NCBI RefSeq assembly: GCF_003001815.1 | Contig: NZ_PVMZ01000036.1 | Span: forward strand, 1 to 64,000 | DNA: 64,000 nt | Reading direction: 5' to 3' | From: Actinoplanes italicus | GTDB taxonomy: Bacteria; Actinomycetota; Actinomycetes; Mycobacteriales; Micromonosporaceae | Part shown: positions 56,956 to 64,000 of the stretch, piece by piece | How the letters are laid out: the number at the start of each line of letters is the position of its first letter | Position numbering within the stretch: position 1 is the first letter of the stretch | The notes under the pieces: model-generated | What the model saw: only the letters and a program-made list of their open reading frames with translations | Database searches by the model: none | Told to the model about the DNA's origin: nothing | Program-made: the position numbers and the translations under genes

Positions 56956-57016
56956 GTCCGGGGGATTTTCCGGCTCAGACTGCATCGAATTCACCGTCCT
57001 GGAGGGAGGCGATCTG

Positions 57017-57154
57017 ATGTCCTTCGTCGTCGGCACTGGCACGGTCGCGTTCGGCCGTGGCGAGGACCGTCCTCGCGGCGTTGAGGTCTCGGCATGCGGT
57101 GGAACCGCAGGCCGGGTCGACCACGTTCCTGGCACACACACGGGCGCTCGATGA
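57017..57154 (+). CDS. 45-residue micro-ORF coupled to the histidine kinase
   Basis: MSFVVGTGTVAFGRGEDRPR at its start, ending HVPGTHTGAR. It has an exceptionally strong SD (GGAGGGAGG, 57001-57009) seven bases before its ATG, and its TGA overlaps the kinase ATG as ATGA. It looks like a translational-coupling leader or a real small protein of unknown function. No signal peptide. It could be a chance frame, but the SD and overlap are both unusual. The preceding stretch 56956-57000 has no feature. Confidence 0.45.
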   Translation: MSFVVGTGTVAFGRGEDRPRGVEVSACGGTAGRVDHVPGTHTGAR

Positions 57155-58344
57155 GACTCCCCCGGCCCACCCTGCGGCTGCGCCTCACGCTGGTCTGGTT
57201 CGGCTTCTTCCTGGTCGCCGGGCTGGCCCTGCTCGGTGTCACCTACCTGCTGTTCCGCAACCAGCTGCCGTGGACGCTCACCCCGCCCGGCATCAAGGAG
57301 GGTCACCTGAAACGGGTCATCGTCGACAACGGCGTGATTCTCACCGGTGACGCCGCCGACCAGCTCATCGAGGCTCAGGTGGCCGAGGTCAGCCAGTCCT
57401 TCCTCCAGCAGGGCCTGGTGGCGTTCCTGCTCGTGGCGGTCGCCTCGGGGGCGTCCGCCTGGGTGCTGACCGGGCGGATGCTGGCCCCGCTGCACCGGGT
57501 CACGGCCACCGCCCGGCGGATCGCCGCCGCCCCGGCCACCGAGCGCGGCCTGCACCAGCGCATCGACCTGCACGGCCCGGACGACGAGGTCAAGGAGCTG
57601 GCCGACACGTTCGACGGCATGGTCGAGCGCCTGGAACACGCCTTCGACGGGCAGCGGCGGTTCGTCGCCAACGCGTCGCACGAGCTGCGCACCCCGCTCA
57701 CCCTGAACCGCGCGCTCGTCGAGCTGGCCATGCACCGCAAGACGGCCTCACCGGACGTGCTCCGGCTCGGCGAGGACCTGCTGCAGATCAACGCCCGGCA
57801 CGAGCGCCTGATCAGCGGCCTGCTGCTGCTGGCCCGCTCGGAGCAGGAGCTGCCCGCGACCACATCCGTCGACCTGGCCGACGTGGTGTCGCACGTGGCC
57901 GGGCAGACGGCGGCCGAGGCGGAGGCGGCCGGGGTGACGGTCACCGTGGCCGCCGCGCCGGCGCCCACCCGCGGCGACGGCCTGCTGCTCGAGCAGCTCG
58001 TGCGCAACCTGGTGGAGAACGGGATGAGGCACAACAACAAAGAACCCGGCGATTGGGTACGGGTGGAAAGCGGCCCGCTCGCGACGATCACCGTCACGAA
58101 CTCCGGCCCGGTGATCCCCGCCTACGACGTGACGGCGCTCTTCGAACCGTTCCGCCGCCTCGACGGCGACCGGGTGACCTCGTCGAACGGCGCCGGCCTG
58201 GGCCTGTCCATCGTCCGGTCGGTGGCCCGCGCCCACGGCGGCACGGTCGAGGCCCGCCCCCGCGACGGCGGCGGGCTGATCGTCACCGTCCGGCTGCCGG
58301 GCTCCAGCCCAGAGCCGGGCCCAGACTTCTCGCCATGTCCGTGA
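57151..58344 (+). CDS. Sensor histidine kinase partner of the OmpR-type regulator
   Basis: 397 residues from ATG 57151. Membrane segment 1 (about 9-32), a short extracytoplasmic domain of about 55 residues, membrane segment 2 (about 87-109), HAMP, then His177 in FVANASHELRTPLTLNRALV and an HATPase with NLVENGMRHNNKEPG and GAGLGLSIVRSVARAHGG. The small sensor domain suggests sensing within or near the membrane, as for antibiotic-efflux kinases. An in-frame start further upstream would only add a poorly conserved tail. Convergent with the LLM gene, overlapping by 62 bases. Confidence 0.9.
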   Translation: MRLPRPTLRLRLTLVWFGFFLVAGLALLGVTYLLFRNQLPWTLTPPGIKEGHLKRVIVDNGVILTGDAADQLIEAQVAEVSQSFLQQGLVAFLLVAVASGASAWVLTGRMLAPLHRVTATARRIAAAPATERGLHQRIDLHGPDDEVKELADTFDGMVERLEHAFDGQRRFVANASHELRTPLTLNRALVELAMHRKTASPDVLRLGEDLLQINARHERLISGLLLLARSEQELPATTSVDLADVVSHVAGQTAAEAEAAGVTVTVAAAPAPTRGDGLLLEQLVRNLVENGMRHNNKEPGDWVRVESGPLATITVTNSGPVIPAYDVTALFEPFRRLDGDRVTSSNGAGLGLSIVRSVARAHGGTVEARPRDGGGLIVTVRLPGSSPEPGPDFSPCP

Positions 58345-59296
58345 GGATCTGCACGTAGTCGTCGTGCTCGAAGGTGAACGGCAGCGCGAACGCGACCTCG
58401 TCGATCTCCCGGAACGCGGCGTTCGCCGACAGCCGGGCGGCGATCTCGTCGGAGGTGCCGACGATGTCGGGGGCGAACATCATCCGGGCCGGGCCCTGCG
58501 GCGTGAGCGTGCGCGGGGTGCGCTTCTCCGCGTACTCGCGGTACTTCGCGGCCTGGGCCGGCGAGGCACTGTCGGTGGGGATCACCACGAGGCCCTGCGA
58601 CACCCGTGCTTGGTCACCGTCCGGGTGATGGGCGCGGAACTCGCGGATGTGCGCGAGCTGGATCTGCTCGAAGTCGGCGGGGAGCGGATCCTCGGCCTTC
58701 ACCACGCTGCTGGTCAGGAAGTTCATCCGGTGCTGGCCGGCCCACTGCGCCGAGCGCAGGCTGCCCCCGCCGTACCAGAGGCGGGACGCGAGACCCGGCG
58801 AGTGCGGCTGGACCCGGTCGGAGAACTGCTCGAACCCCTCCGTGCCGGAGAACCCGGTGACGGGCTCACCCCGTACGGCTGCGAGCAGTCTCTCGACCCG
58901 GGCGTAGCTGAAGTCCTCCGCATCGGCCGTGCCCGGATAGAGCGCGTCCTTGACCTGGTCCCAGTGCATCGGCGGGCCGACGCTGACGCCCGGGTTGATC
59001 CGGCCGCCGGAGAGCAGGTCGACGGTGGCCAGGTCCTCGGCGAGCCGCAGCGGGTTCTCCCAGCCGAGCGGGATGACCGCGGTGCCCAGCTCGATGCGGC
59101 TGGTGCGCTGCGACGCGGCGGCGAGCACCGCGACCGGCGAGGAGATGCCGAACTGCAGGTGCCGGTGGCGCAGCCAGGCGCTGTCGAAGCCGAGGCGCTC
59201 ACCCAGCTCGATGATCTCGAGCGTGGACTCGTGACCGCGCCGCGGATCCGCCTCGTCGAACAATCCGATGGTGAGGAAGCCCAGCTTACGCAACAT
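58283..59296 (-). CDS. LLM-class flavin-dependent oxidoreductase (luciferase-like)
   Basis: 337 residues from ATG 59296. TIM-barrel luciferase-like monooxygenase: MLRKLGFLTIGLFDEADPRR, then LGFDSAWLRHRHLQFGISSP, TSRIELGTAVIPLGWENPLR and RINPGVSVGPPMHW. Uses FMNH2 or F420. The GTAVI(P/Q) region is typical. Substrate unknown; this subgroup includes many actinobacterial proteins with no assigned role. It is convergent with the kinase and divergent from the L,D-transpeptidase. Confidence 0.9.
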   Translation of the reverse strand: MLRKLGFLTIGLFDEADPRRGHESTLEIIELGERLGFDSAWLRHRHLQFGISSPVAVLAAASQRTSRIELGTAVIPLGWENPLRLAEDLATVDLLSGGRINPGVSVGPPMHWDQVKDALYPGTADAEDFSYARVERLLAAVRGEPVTGFSGTEGFEQFSDRVQPHSPGLASRLWYGGGSLRSAQWAGQHRMNFLTSSVVKAEDPLPADFEQIQLAHIREFRAHHPDGDQARVSQGLVVIPTDSASPAQAAKYREYAEKRTPRTLTPQGPARMMFAPDIVGTSDEIAARLSANAAFREIDEVAFALPFTFEHDDYVQILTDMARSLGPALGWSPAAGR

Positions 59297-59375
59297 GTGA
59301 TCAACCCTAGTCCGCCGAGTCACGACCGTGAACGGCCGATAAATCCCCCGAAGGTGGTCCCGCTACCCTGGGCTG

Positions 59376-60242
59376 ATGCCGACCAGCCGGATCCGACCGT
59401 TCCTCCTCCCGGTCACGGCCGCCGTCGGAATCGGCGCGCTCGTCGCCGCCGTCAGCCTGGCCCGCGGCAGCGAGCCGGGGCCCGGCCGCGCCCTGTTCGC
59501 ACCGCCGAGTGCCTCCGCCGTGGCCTCCGTGCCGGCGTCCCCGTCGGCGACCGTGCCACCGGCCGCCGAGCCACCGGCCGATCTGCCCGTCATCGCCTAT
59601 GCGAAGGGACCGCGCGGCCTGCCCGCCGACCCGGACGCGGCGTCGGTCGTCCCGATCACCGAGGCGCTGCGGCCGGAGAAGAAGACGGCGCTGTACGACG
59701 CGCCCGGCGGCCGTCCCCGCGCCTACCTGCCGCCCCGGATCAGCGGACTGCCGGTCGTCGTGCCGATCGTCGCCCGCGACAGCGGCTGGGCCGCCGTCCT
59801 GGTGCCGGCCGCCAACCGGGTGATCGGCTGGGTGCCGGAGGCCGGCTGGGACCCGGAGCCGCTGCGTGATCAGCTCGTCGTCAGCCTGGCCGACCGACGG
59901 CTCACCTGGCTGCGTGAGGGCGAGGAGCAGCAGCGCTGGACCGTGGCGATCGGCACCGACCGCACACCGACCCCGCACGGCCGCACGTTCGTGCTGGGCC
60001 GCACCGGCACGTCCGGCCCGATCTACGGCGGACTGGACGCGCTGGTGCTGGGCTCGGTGCCGGAGGATCCGGAGAAACTGGCGGCGAGCCTGCAGGGCGC
60101 GCACACCGGCATCCACGCCTGGACGAACAGGTCCGCCTTCGGCCGGAACGTGTCCAACGGCTGCGTCCGCACCCCGCCCGCCGGCATGCGCGAGCTGCTC
60201 GCTCAGGTCGACCCGGGAACCCCGGTCGTCGTCACAGCCTGA
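59376..60242 (+). CDS. L,D-transpeptidase (YkuD domain)
   Basis: 288 residues. An N-terminal membrane or signal segment (LLPVTAAVGIGALVAAVSLA), a Pro/Ala-rich linker and the catalytic YkuD domain with His247 in HTGIHAW and Cys263 in GRNVSNGCVRTPP. It makes 3-3 peptidoglycan cross-links or attaches proteins to the wall. The middle part (about 80-160: LYDAPGGRPRAYLPPRISGL) may be an SH3-like extension. Its 3' end overlaps the convergent regulator by 11 bases. Confidence 0.9.
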   Translation: MPTSRIRPFLLPVTAAVGIGALVAAVSLARGSEPGPGRALFAPPSASAVASVPASPSATVPPAAEPPADLPVIAYAKGPRGLPADPDAASVVPITEALRPEKKTALYDAPGGRPRAYLPPRISGLPVVVPIVARDSGWAAVLVPAANRVIGWVPEAGWDPEPLRDQLVVSLADRRLTWLREGEEQQRWTVAIGTDRTPTPHGRTFVLGRTGTSGPIYGGLDALVLGSVPEDPEKLAASLQGAHTGIHAWTNRSAFGRNVSNGCVRTPPAGMRELLAQVDPGTPVVVTA

Positions 60243-60600
60243 TCTCGCTCCGCACCGGACGCGAGGCCCGGGCGCACGCCATCCAGCGCGACGCCGAGCA
60301 GCGCGGGCCACCCTGACCACGGTTGGCGGCCAGGTGCGTGACGAGCCGGGACGCCGGCGCCGGCGTGGCCTGCCGCAGCATCTCCCTGCGCACCTCGTCG
60401 AGCAGGTCCGGCATGGCCAGGCCGAGCGCCCGGCAGATCGCCGCCAGCACCTCCGACGAGGCCTCCTTGGTGCCGCGTTCGACCTCCGACAGGTACGGCA
60501 GCGACACCCCGGCCGCCGCGGCCACGTCCCGTAGCGTGCGTCCCTGACCCAGCCGGATCCGGCGCAGCACCTCACCGATCACCCGTCGCAACAGTGGCAT
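60232..60600 (-). CDS. ClgR-like XRE-family transcriptional regulator
   Basis: 122 residues from ATG 60600 with GGGGAGGGGA upstream. The HTH reads LRRIRLGQGRTLRDVAAAAG followed by LPYLSEVERGTKEASSEVLA, very close to ClgR, the actinobacterial activator of clp protease and recombination genes. Length and N-terminus (MPLLRRVIGEVLRRIR) are ClgR-like too. The C-terminal extension (RCSASRWMACARASRPVRSE) differs, so this is probably a paralogue. It overlaps the L,D-transpeptidase end by 11 bases and is divergent from the Rho paralogue across 212 bp. Confidence 0.78.
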   Translation of the reverse strand: MPLLRRVIGEVLRRIRLGQGRTLRDVAAAAGVSLPYLSEVERGTKEASSEVLAAICRALGLAMPDLLDEVRREMLRQATPAPASRLVTHLAANRGQGGPRCSASRWMACARASRPVRSEIRL

Positions 60601-60812
60601 CCCGGTCTCCCCTCCCCGCATGTGTCCGCTGTCATCATCGCCGTTTCCGCGCCGCGGTGCTAAGGTGGCCCAACTCCGATCCCGGATGCCGGCGTCTCCG
60701 CACACGCCCCCGGTGGTCGAAAATCCCGGCCGCGCAGCGGTCTTCTTCACGGCTCAAGCCCCGCTTGCCGTCGTCGCGCATTTCCGCGCACTCACCGAAT
60801 CGAGTACCGCCC

Positions 60813-61898
60813 ATGTCCGAATCCATGCCCGTCGACGCCCTGCTCGACATCACCGACGACCGCGCGTGGCTGCGCCCCAGCGGTTACGCACCCTCCCCCG
60901 CCGATCTGCCGCTGCCCCGCGGCGAGGTCCGCCGCCTGAATCTGCGCCGCGGCGACCACGTCACCGGAACCCTCGAGGCGAACCGGCGGCTGCACCTCAC
61001 CGCCGTCAACGGCCGCCCGCCCGGCCCGCGCCCCGGCTTCCACGAACGCACCGTACTGCACCCGCACGAGCGGCTGCGCCTGGAGACCGACCCGCACATC
61101 CTGACGACCCGGATCGTCGACCTGTTCATGCCGGTCGGCAAGGGGCAGCGGGCCATCATCGCCGCTCCCCCGAAGGCCGGCAAGACCACGATCCTGCGTG
61201 ACATCGCCGTCGCGGTCGGCCGCAACCATCCCGAGTGCCATCTCATGGTGCTGCTCGTCGACGAGCGCCCCGAGGAGGTGACCGACCTGCGCCGCACGGT
61301 CAAGGGCGAGGTTGTCGCCGCCAACTTCGACCGCCCGCCGCGCGAGCAGACCGCGGTCGCCGAACTGGCCGTCGAACGCGCGATCCGCCTGGCCGAACAG
61401 GGCGACGACGTGGTCCTGCTGCTCGACTCCCTGACCCGGCTGGCCCGCGCGTACAACCTGACCGCCCCGCCGCGCGGCCGTACCCTAACGGGCGGTCTGG
61501 ACACGTCCGCCCTGTACCCGGCGAAGCGCCTGCTCGGCGCGGCCCGCTGCCTGGAGGGCGGCGGCTCGGTCACGGTCATCGCGACCGCCCTGGTGGAGAA
61601 CGGTTCCGCCATGGACACGCTGATCTTCGAGGAGCTGAAGGGCACCGGCAACGCCGACCTGAAACTCGACCGCGCCCTGGCCGAGGCCCGCGTCTTCCCT
61701 GCCGCCGACATCACCGCCTCCGGCACCCGCCACGACGAGATGCTGCTGCACCCCGACGAAATCCCGCTGGTCAACCGCCTGCGCCGGGCCCTGGCGGCCC
61801 CGAACTCCCGCGACCAGGCCGCCCACCTGCTGCGGCAGCTGCGCGCCTCCGGCTCCAACGCCGCCTTCCTGCAGAGCCTCTCCCGCCACGACCGATAG
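60813..61898 (+). CDS. Compact Rho-family transcription termination factor paralogue
   Basis: 361 residues from ATG 60813, against about 420 for E. coli Rho and 600 or more for actinobacterial Rho. It keeps the RNA-binding cold-shock-like domain (DDRAWLRPSGYAPSPADLPL then RRLNLRRGDHVTGTLE) and the complete RecA-type motor: Walker A IIAAPPKAGKTTIL (about 115-128), Q-loop VDERPEEVTDLRR, Walker B VVLLLDSLTRLARAYN and the R-loop KGTGNADLKLDRALAE. The N-terminal helical domain and the actinobacterial Arg/Asn-rich insert are missing. It is probably a specialised second Rho. A 212-bp leader upstream could carry regulation. ATG 60825 is an alternative start. Confidence 0.9.
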   Translation: MSESMPVDALLDITDDRAWLRPSGYAPSPADLPLPRGEVRRLNLRRGDHVTGTLEANRRLHLTAVNGRPPGPRPGFHERTVLHPHERLRLETDPHILTTRIVDLFMPVGKGQRAIIAAPPKAGKTTILRDIAVAVGRNHPECHLMVLLVDERPEEVTDLRRTVKGEVVAANFDRPPREQTAVAELAVERAIRLAEQGDDVVLLLDSLTRLARAYNLTAPPRGRTLTGGLDTSALYPAKRLLGAARCLEGGGSVTVIATALVENGSAMDTLIFEELKGTGNADLKLDRALAEARVFPAADITASGTRHDEMLLHPDEIPLVNRLRRALAAPNSRDQAAHLLRQLRASGSNAAFLQSLSRHDR

Positions 61899-61925
61899 CA
61901 GTGGTCGCACCGATAGGCTTCTCGG

Positions 61926-63428
61926 ATGGTGGACGAGGCGGTCGTGCGGGAGTTGCTCGCCGCGATTCCGGTGGGCTGCACCTGGGTCGTGCCGGTGCAC
62001 GGAGCGGACGGCGAGGTCACCGACTTCCGGATCGCGGCGACCAGCGACCGGATCCGGGACATCTTCGGGCGGGGTACCCAGCGCATCGACAGCCTGCTGG
62101 GTGAGCTCTACCCGTCGCTGCGCGGAGGTCCGCTGTGGACGCTCTACGCCGAGGTGCTGAAGACGGGCGTCTCCGGGGACATGGACGAGTTCCGGTACGA
62201 GGAGTCACGCGAGGGCGTGGTGGCCGAGTCCCGGTTCGAGATCAGTGTGCACCGGGTGCTCGGCGGGCTGCTGATCTGCTGGCAGCGGGTCGACGAGCAT
62301 CAGCGCCGCCTGGAGCACACCGAGGTGCTCGGGAGTCTCGGGTGGAGTGAGTTCGATCTGGGCACCGGCGGCACGGACTGGTCGCCGGGGATGTACCGGA
62401 TCTTCGAGCGGGACACCTCCGAGGGGCCGATGCCGCGGACCGACCAGGCGCTCGCGATGCTGCCGGAGGACCGGGGCATCGCCGAGGCGGCGTGGCAGAC
62501 GCTGGACAGCGGCGCCACCTCGGACGTGACCGTCCGGTTCCGGATCGCCGGCCGGGTCAAGCATCTGCGGATCCTGTCGGACGTGGCCCGTGACGCCGGT
62601 GGGAAGCCGGTGAAGATCTACGCGGTGGTGCAGGACGTGACGGCTCGCGTCGACTCCCGTACCGAGATCGAATCGCTCAGTGACCGGCTGCGGACCCGGG
62701 AGATGACCGCCCTGGCCGAGCATCGCCTGGCCGGGCAGTTGCAGAGCCTGATCCAGCCGGTGCCGCGCTCACCGTTCGTGCTCGCCGGGCTGGAGGCGAT
62801 GGTGAGCTATCTGCCGGCGGAGAGTGCCGTGCAGGTGGGCGGCGACTGGTATCACGCGCAGACGCTGCCGGACGGCCGGGTGGCGCTGGCGATCGGGGAC
62901 GTCGCCGGGCACGGGCTGGAGGCGGCCAGCGGGATGGCGCATCTGCGGTTCGCGCTGGTGGCGTGGCTGTCGATCGGCATCTGCGACCCGGGTGAGCTGC
63001 TGCGGCACATGAACCGGCTGTGCGCGCAGCTCGGCATCACCGGGACGGCCCTGGTCGCCGTCTACGACCCGGAGACGCGGGCGCTGCCGTGGGCGCGGGC
63101 CGGGCATCTGCCGCCGCTGCTGGGGCGTGGCGGCCGGGCCACCGAGCTGGACCGCCCGGCGGGCCTGCTGCTGGGCGCCGAGCCGGACACCGCCTTTCCG
63201 GCCGCGGAGGCCCGCCTGGAGCCCGGTGACCTGGTCCTGTTCTTCACCGACGGCCTGGTGGAGCGCCGCCACAGCGAGATCACCGACCGGTCCGGCGAGG
63301 TCCGCGAGCATCTGGCGGCGGTCTCCGGCTCCGCGGAGCCGGATCAGCTGGCCCGCATCCACCGCCTGCTGCACGCCCCGAGCCCCGACGACGACACGTG
63401 CACGCTGGCGGTCCGCGTCCTGATCTAG
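61926..63428 (+). CDS. PAS-SpoIIE (PP2C-type) serine phosphatase
   Basis: 500 residues, soluble. PAS-like sensor regions occupy about 1-250 (MVDEAVVRELLAAIPVGCTW; a second, PAS/PAC part near VTVRFRIAGRVKHLRILSDV and VKIYAVVQDVTARVDSRTEI), then a short coiled segment and a SpoIIE/PP2C phosphatase domain from about 285. Metal-binding residues lie in VGGDWYHAQTL, VALAIGDVAGHGLEAAS and LVLFFTDGLVERR and near PDDDTCTLAVRV. Such proteins dephosphorylate anti-sigma antagonists; the RsbW-like ATPase at 9547 is a conceivable partner, but distant. Its stop overlaps the convergent gene by four bases. Confidence 0.88.
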   Translation: MVDEAVVRELLAAIPVGCTWVVPVHGADGEVTDFRIAATSDRIRDIFGRGTQRIDSLLGELYPSLRGGPLWTLYAEVLKTGVSGDMDEFRYEESREGVVAESRFEISVHRVLGGLLICWQRVDEHQRRLEHTEVLGSLGWSEFDLGTGGTDWSPGMYRIFERDTSEGPMPRTDQALAMLPEDRGIAEAAWQTLDSGATSDVTVRFRIAGRVKHLRILSDVARDAGGKPVKIYAVVQDVTARVDSRTEIESLSDRLRTREMTALAEHRLAGQLQSLIQPVPRSPFVLAGLEAMVSYLPAESAVQVGGDWYHAQTLPDGRVALAIGDVAGHGLEAASGMAHLRFALVAWLSIGICDPGELLRHMNRLCAQLGITGTALVAVYDPETRALPWARAGHLPPLLGRGGRATELDRPAGLLLGAEPDTAFPAAEARLEPGDLVLFFTDGLVERRHSEITDRSGEVREHLAAVSGSAEPDQLARIHRLLHAPSPDDDTCTLAVRVLI

Positions 63429-64000
63429 AGCGCGGCCAGGTCCGGTGCGTGCCGGGAGGCGAGGCGCGTCCAGGCCGCGGTTCCTCCGGGCAGGGGCCAT
63501 GCTCGGGTACGGGCTTCCGCGTGCTCGGCCTTGTGGAGGTCCACGCCGAACTGCTGTCCGAGAACGGCCAGCGCCCGGCCGGTCCCCGGATGGCGCCGGA
63601 TGACCGTCTCGTGCTCCAGGTAGCGCTCGACGAGCTCGCGCGTGCGGCCGGCGGCCTCGTCGGTGTCCACGCGGGTGAGCTCGAGCCACGGCGGTTCGCG
63701 GTCCTCGGCGATGGCCGCGGCGAGCCGGTCGTGCCCGTCCAGCACCACGTAGCCGCAGAGGCCGCTGACCCACCAGAGCAGCACCGGCGCCAGGCTGCCG
63801 TCGCGGGCCTGCTTCCGGTACGCCTTGACCCGTCCGTCGCCGGGGCCGGCCGGCGTGCGCAGCGGCAGGACCGGCCAGCCGCCCTCGTAGTAGAAGTAGT
63901 CGGCGTCCGCGGTGTACAGCTCCCACCGCCACAGTGTCCGCAGGCGGGGCGCCCGGGAACTCAGCAGCCACCGTCCGGCGTGCAGTGGCACGTACCCCGA
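63425..64000 (-). CDS. Hypothetical protein (ParB-like motif), 5' end outside window
   Basis: At least 188 residues; the frame is open to the window edge, so the true start may lie beyond (an internal GTG at 63991 is the last visible option). A short segment VKAYRKQARDGSLAPVLLWW followed by VVLDGHDRLAAAIAEDREPP resembles the ParB/Srx-type DGHHR motif, which binds CTP or nucleotides in ParB-like nucleases. The C-terminal half is helical. I cannot assign a function. It is convergent with the phosphatase by four bases. Confidence 0.6.
   Translation of the reverse strand, partial: SGYVPLHAGRWLLSSRAPRLRTLWRWELYTADADYFYYEGGWPVLPLRTPAGPGDGRVKAYRKQARDGSLAPVLLWWVSGLCGYVVLDGHDRLAAAIAEDREPPWLELTRVDTDEAAGRTRELVERYLEHETVIRRHPGTGRALAVLGQQFGVDLHKAEHAEARTRAWPLPGGTAAWTRLASRHAPDLAAL

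Noticed and set aside
56980..57154. Minus-strand tail resembling a TnpB zinc-ribbon end (VVDPACGSTACRDLNAARTV)
   Set aside because: Cys spacing is wrong for the CxxC ribbon, no upstream transposase sequence, and the plus strand offers a better-supported micro-ORF.

Overview
The window is high-GC DNA with frequent GTG starts, many 4-bp ATGA/GTGA gene overlaps and long antisense open frames. The gene set (DosR/DosS-type hypoxia regulators, ClgR-like HTH protein, Rho with an actinobacterial-style core, PDGLE-type metal transporter, many GAF/PAS kinases, a methyl-accepting chemotaxis protein) points to an actinobacterium, most likely Micromonosporaceae such as Actinoplanes. This placement is inferred from gene content; no rRNA or tRNA gene was seen.

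Layout. 1-4.9 kb: 3' part of a rhamnose-type sugar ABC operon (binding-protein tail, ATPase, two permeases, L-rhamnose isomerase) closed by a strong hairpin. 4.9-12 kb: signalling block (Hpt protein, degenerate HD-GYP response regulator, GAF kinase, chemoreceptor, RsbW-like ATPase, hybrid REC-PAS-GAF kinase). 12-15 kb: pyruvate formate-lyase and its activating enzyme. 15-17.7 kb: CocE-type hydrolase, MarR regulator and an internally deleted flavin monooxygenase. 17.7-21.1 kb: DosR-like regulator, divergent DosS-like heme-type kinase and an Acg-type nitroreductase, with near-identical DosR-box-like sites. 21.1-23.7 kb: Ni/Co energy-coupling transporter behind a Nur-like box. 23.7-30.5 kb: peptidoglycan-binding protein, phosphoketolase, NhaA, a small protein, a DUF418 membrane protein and a frameshifted Uma2 gene.

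30.8-33.3 kb: TIGR01777-type epimerase and a DUF2071 protein carrying a coding minisatellite, followed by TetR-type operators without an adjacent TetR gene and a 40-bp tandem repeat. 33.3-43 kb: xylo-oligosaccharide (probably xyloglucan-derived) locus with alpha-xylosidase, ABC importer, LacI repressor and secreted GH3 enzyme; two matching LacI palindromes tie both arms together. 43-47 kb: CoA-disulfide-reductase-like flavoprotein, maltokinase-cap protein, an unknown protein and an ornithine-cyclodeaminase-like protein. 47-51 kb: acyl-CoA dehydrogenase/SDR/acyl-CoA dehydrogenase operon with divergent TetR, then RidA. 51.7-52.8 kb: an orphan S-4TM-type membrane effector preceded by an unusually AT-rich promoter region. 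52.8-58.3 kb: MacB-type efflux operon with lipoprotein and a divergent two-component system. 58.3-64 kb: LLM flavoprotein, L,D-transpeptidase, ClgR-like regulator, a compact Rho paralogue, a PAS-SpoIIE phosphatase and a partial protein at the edge.

The strongest integrating theme is low-oxygen physiology: DosR/DosS, the nitroreductase and the phosphoketolase/NhaA promoter share one box type, and the O2-sensitive PFL system lies nearby. The most unusual single genes are the orphan S-4TM protein, the short Rho and the minisatellite-bearing DUF2071 protein.
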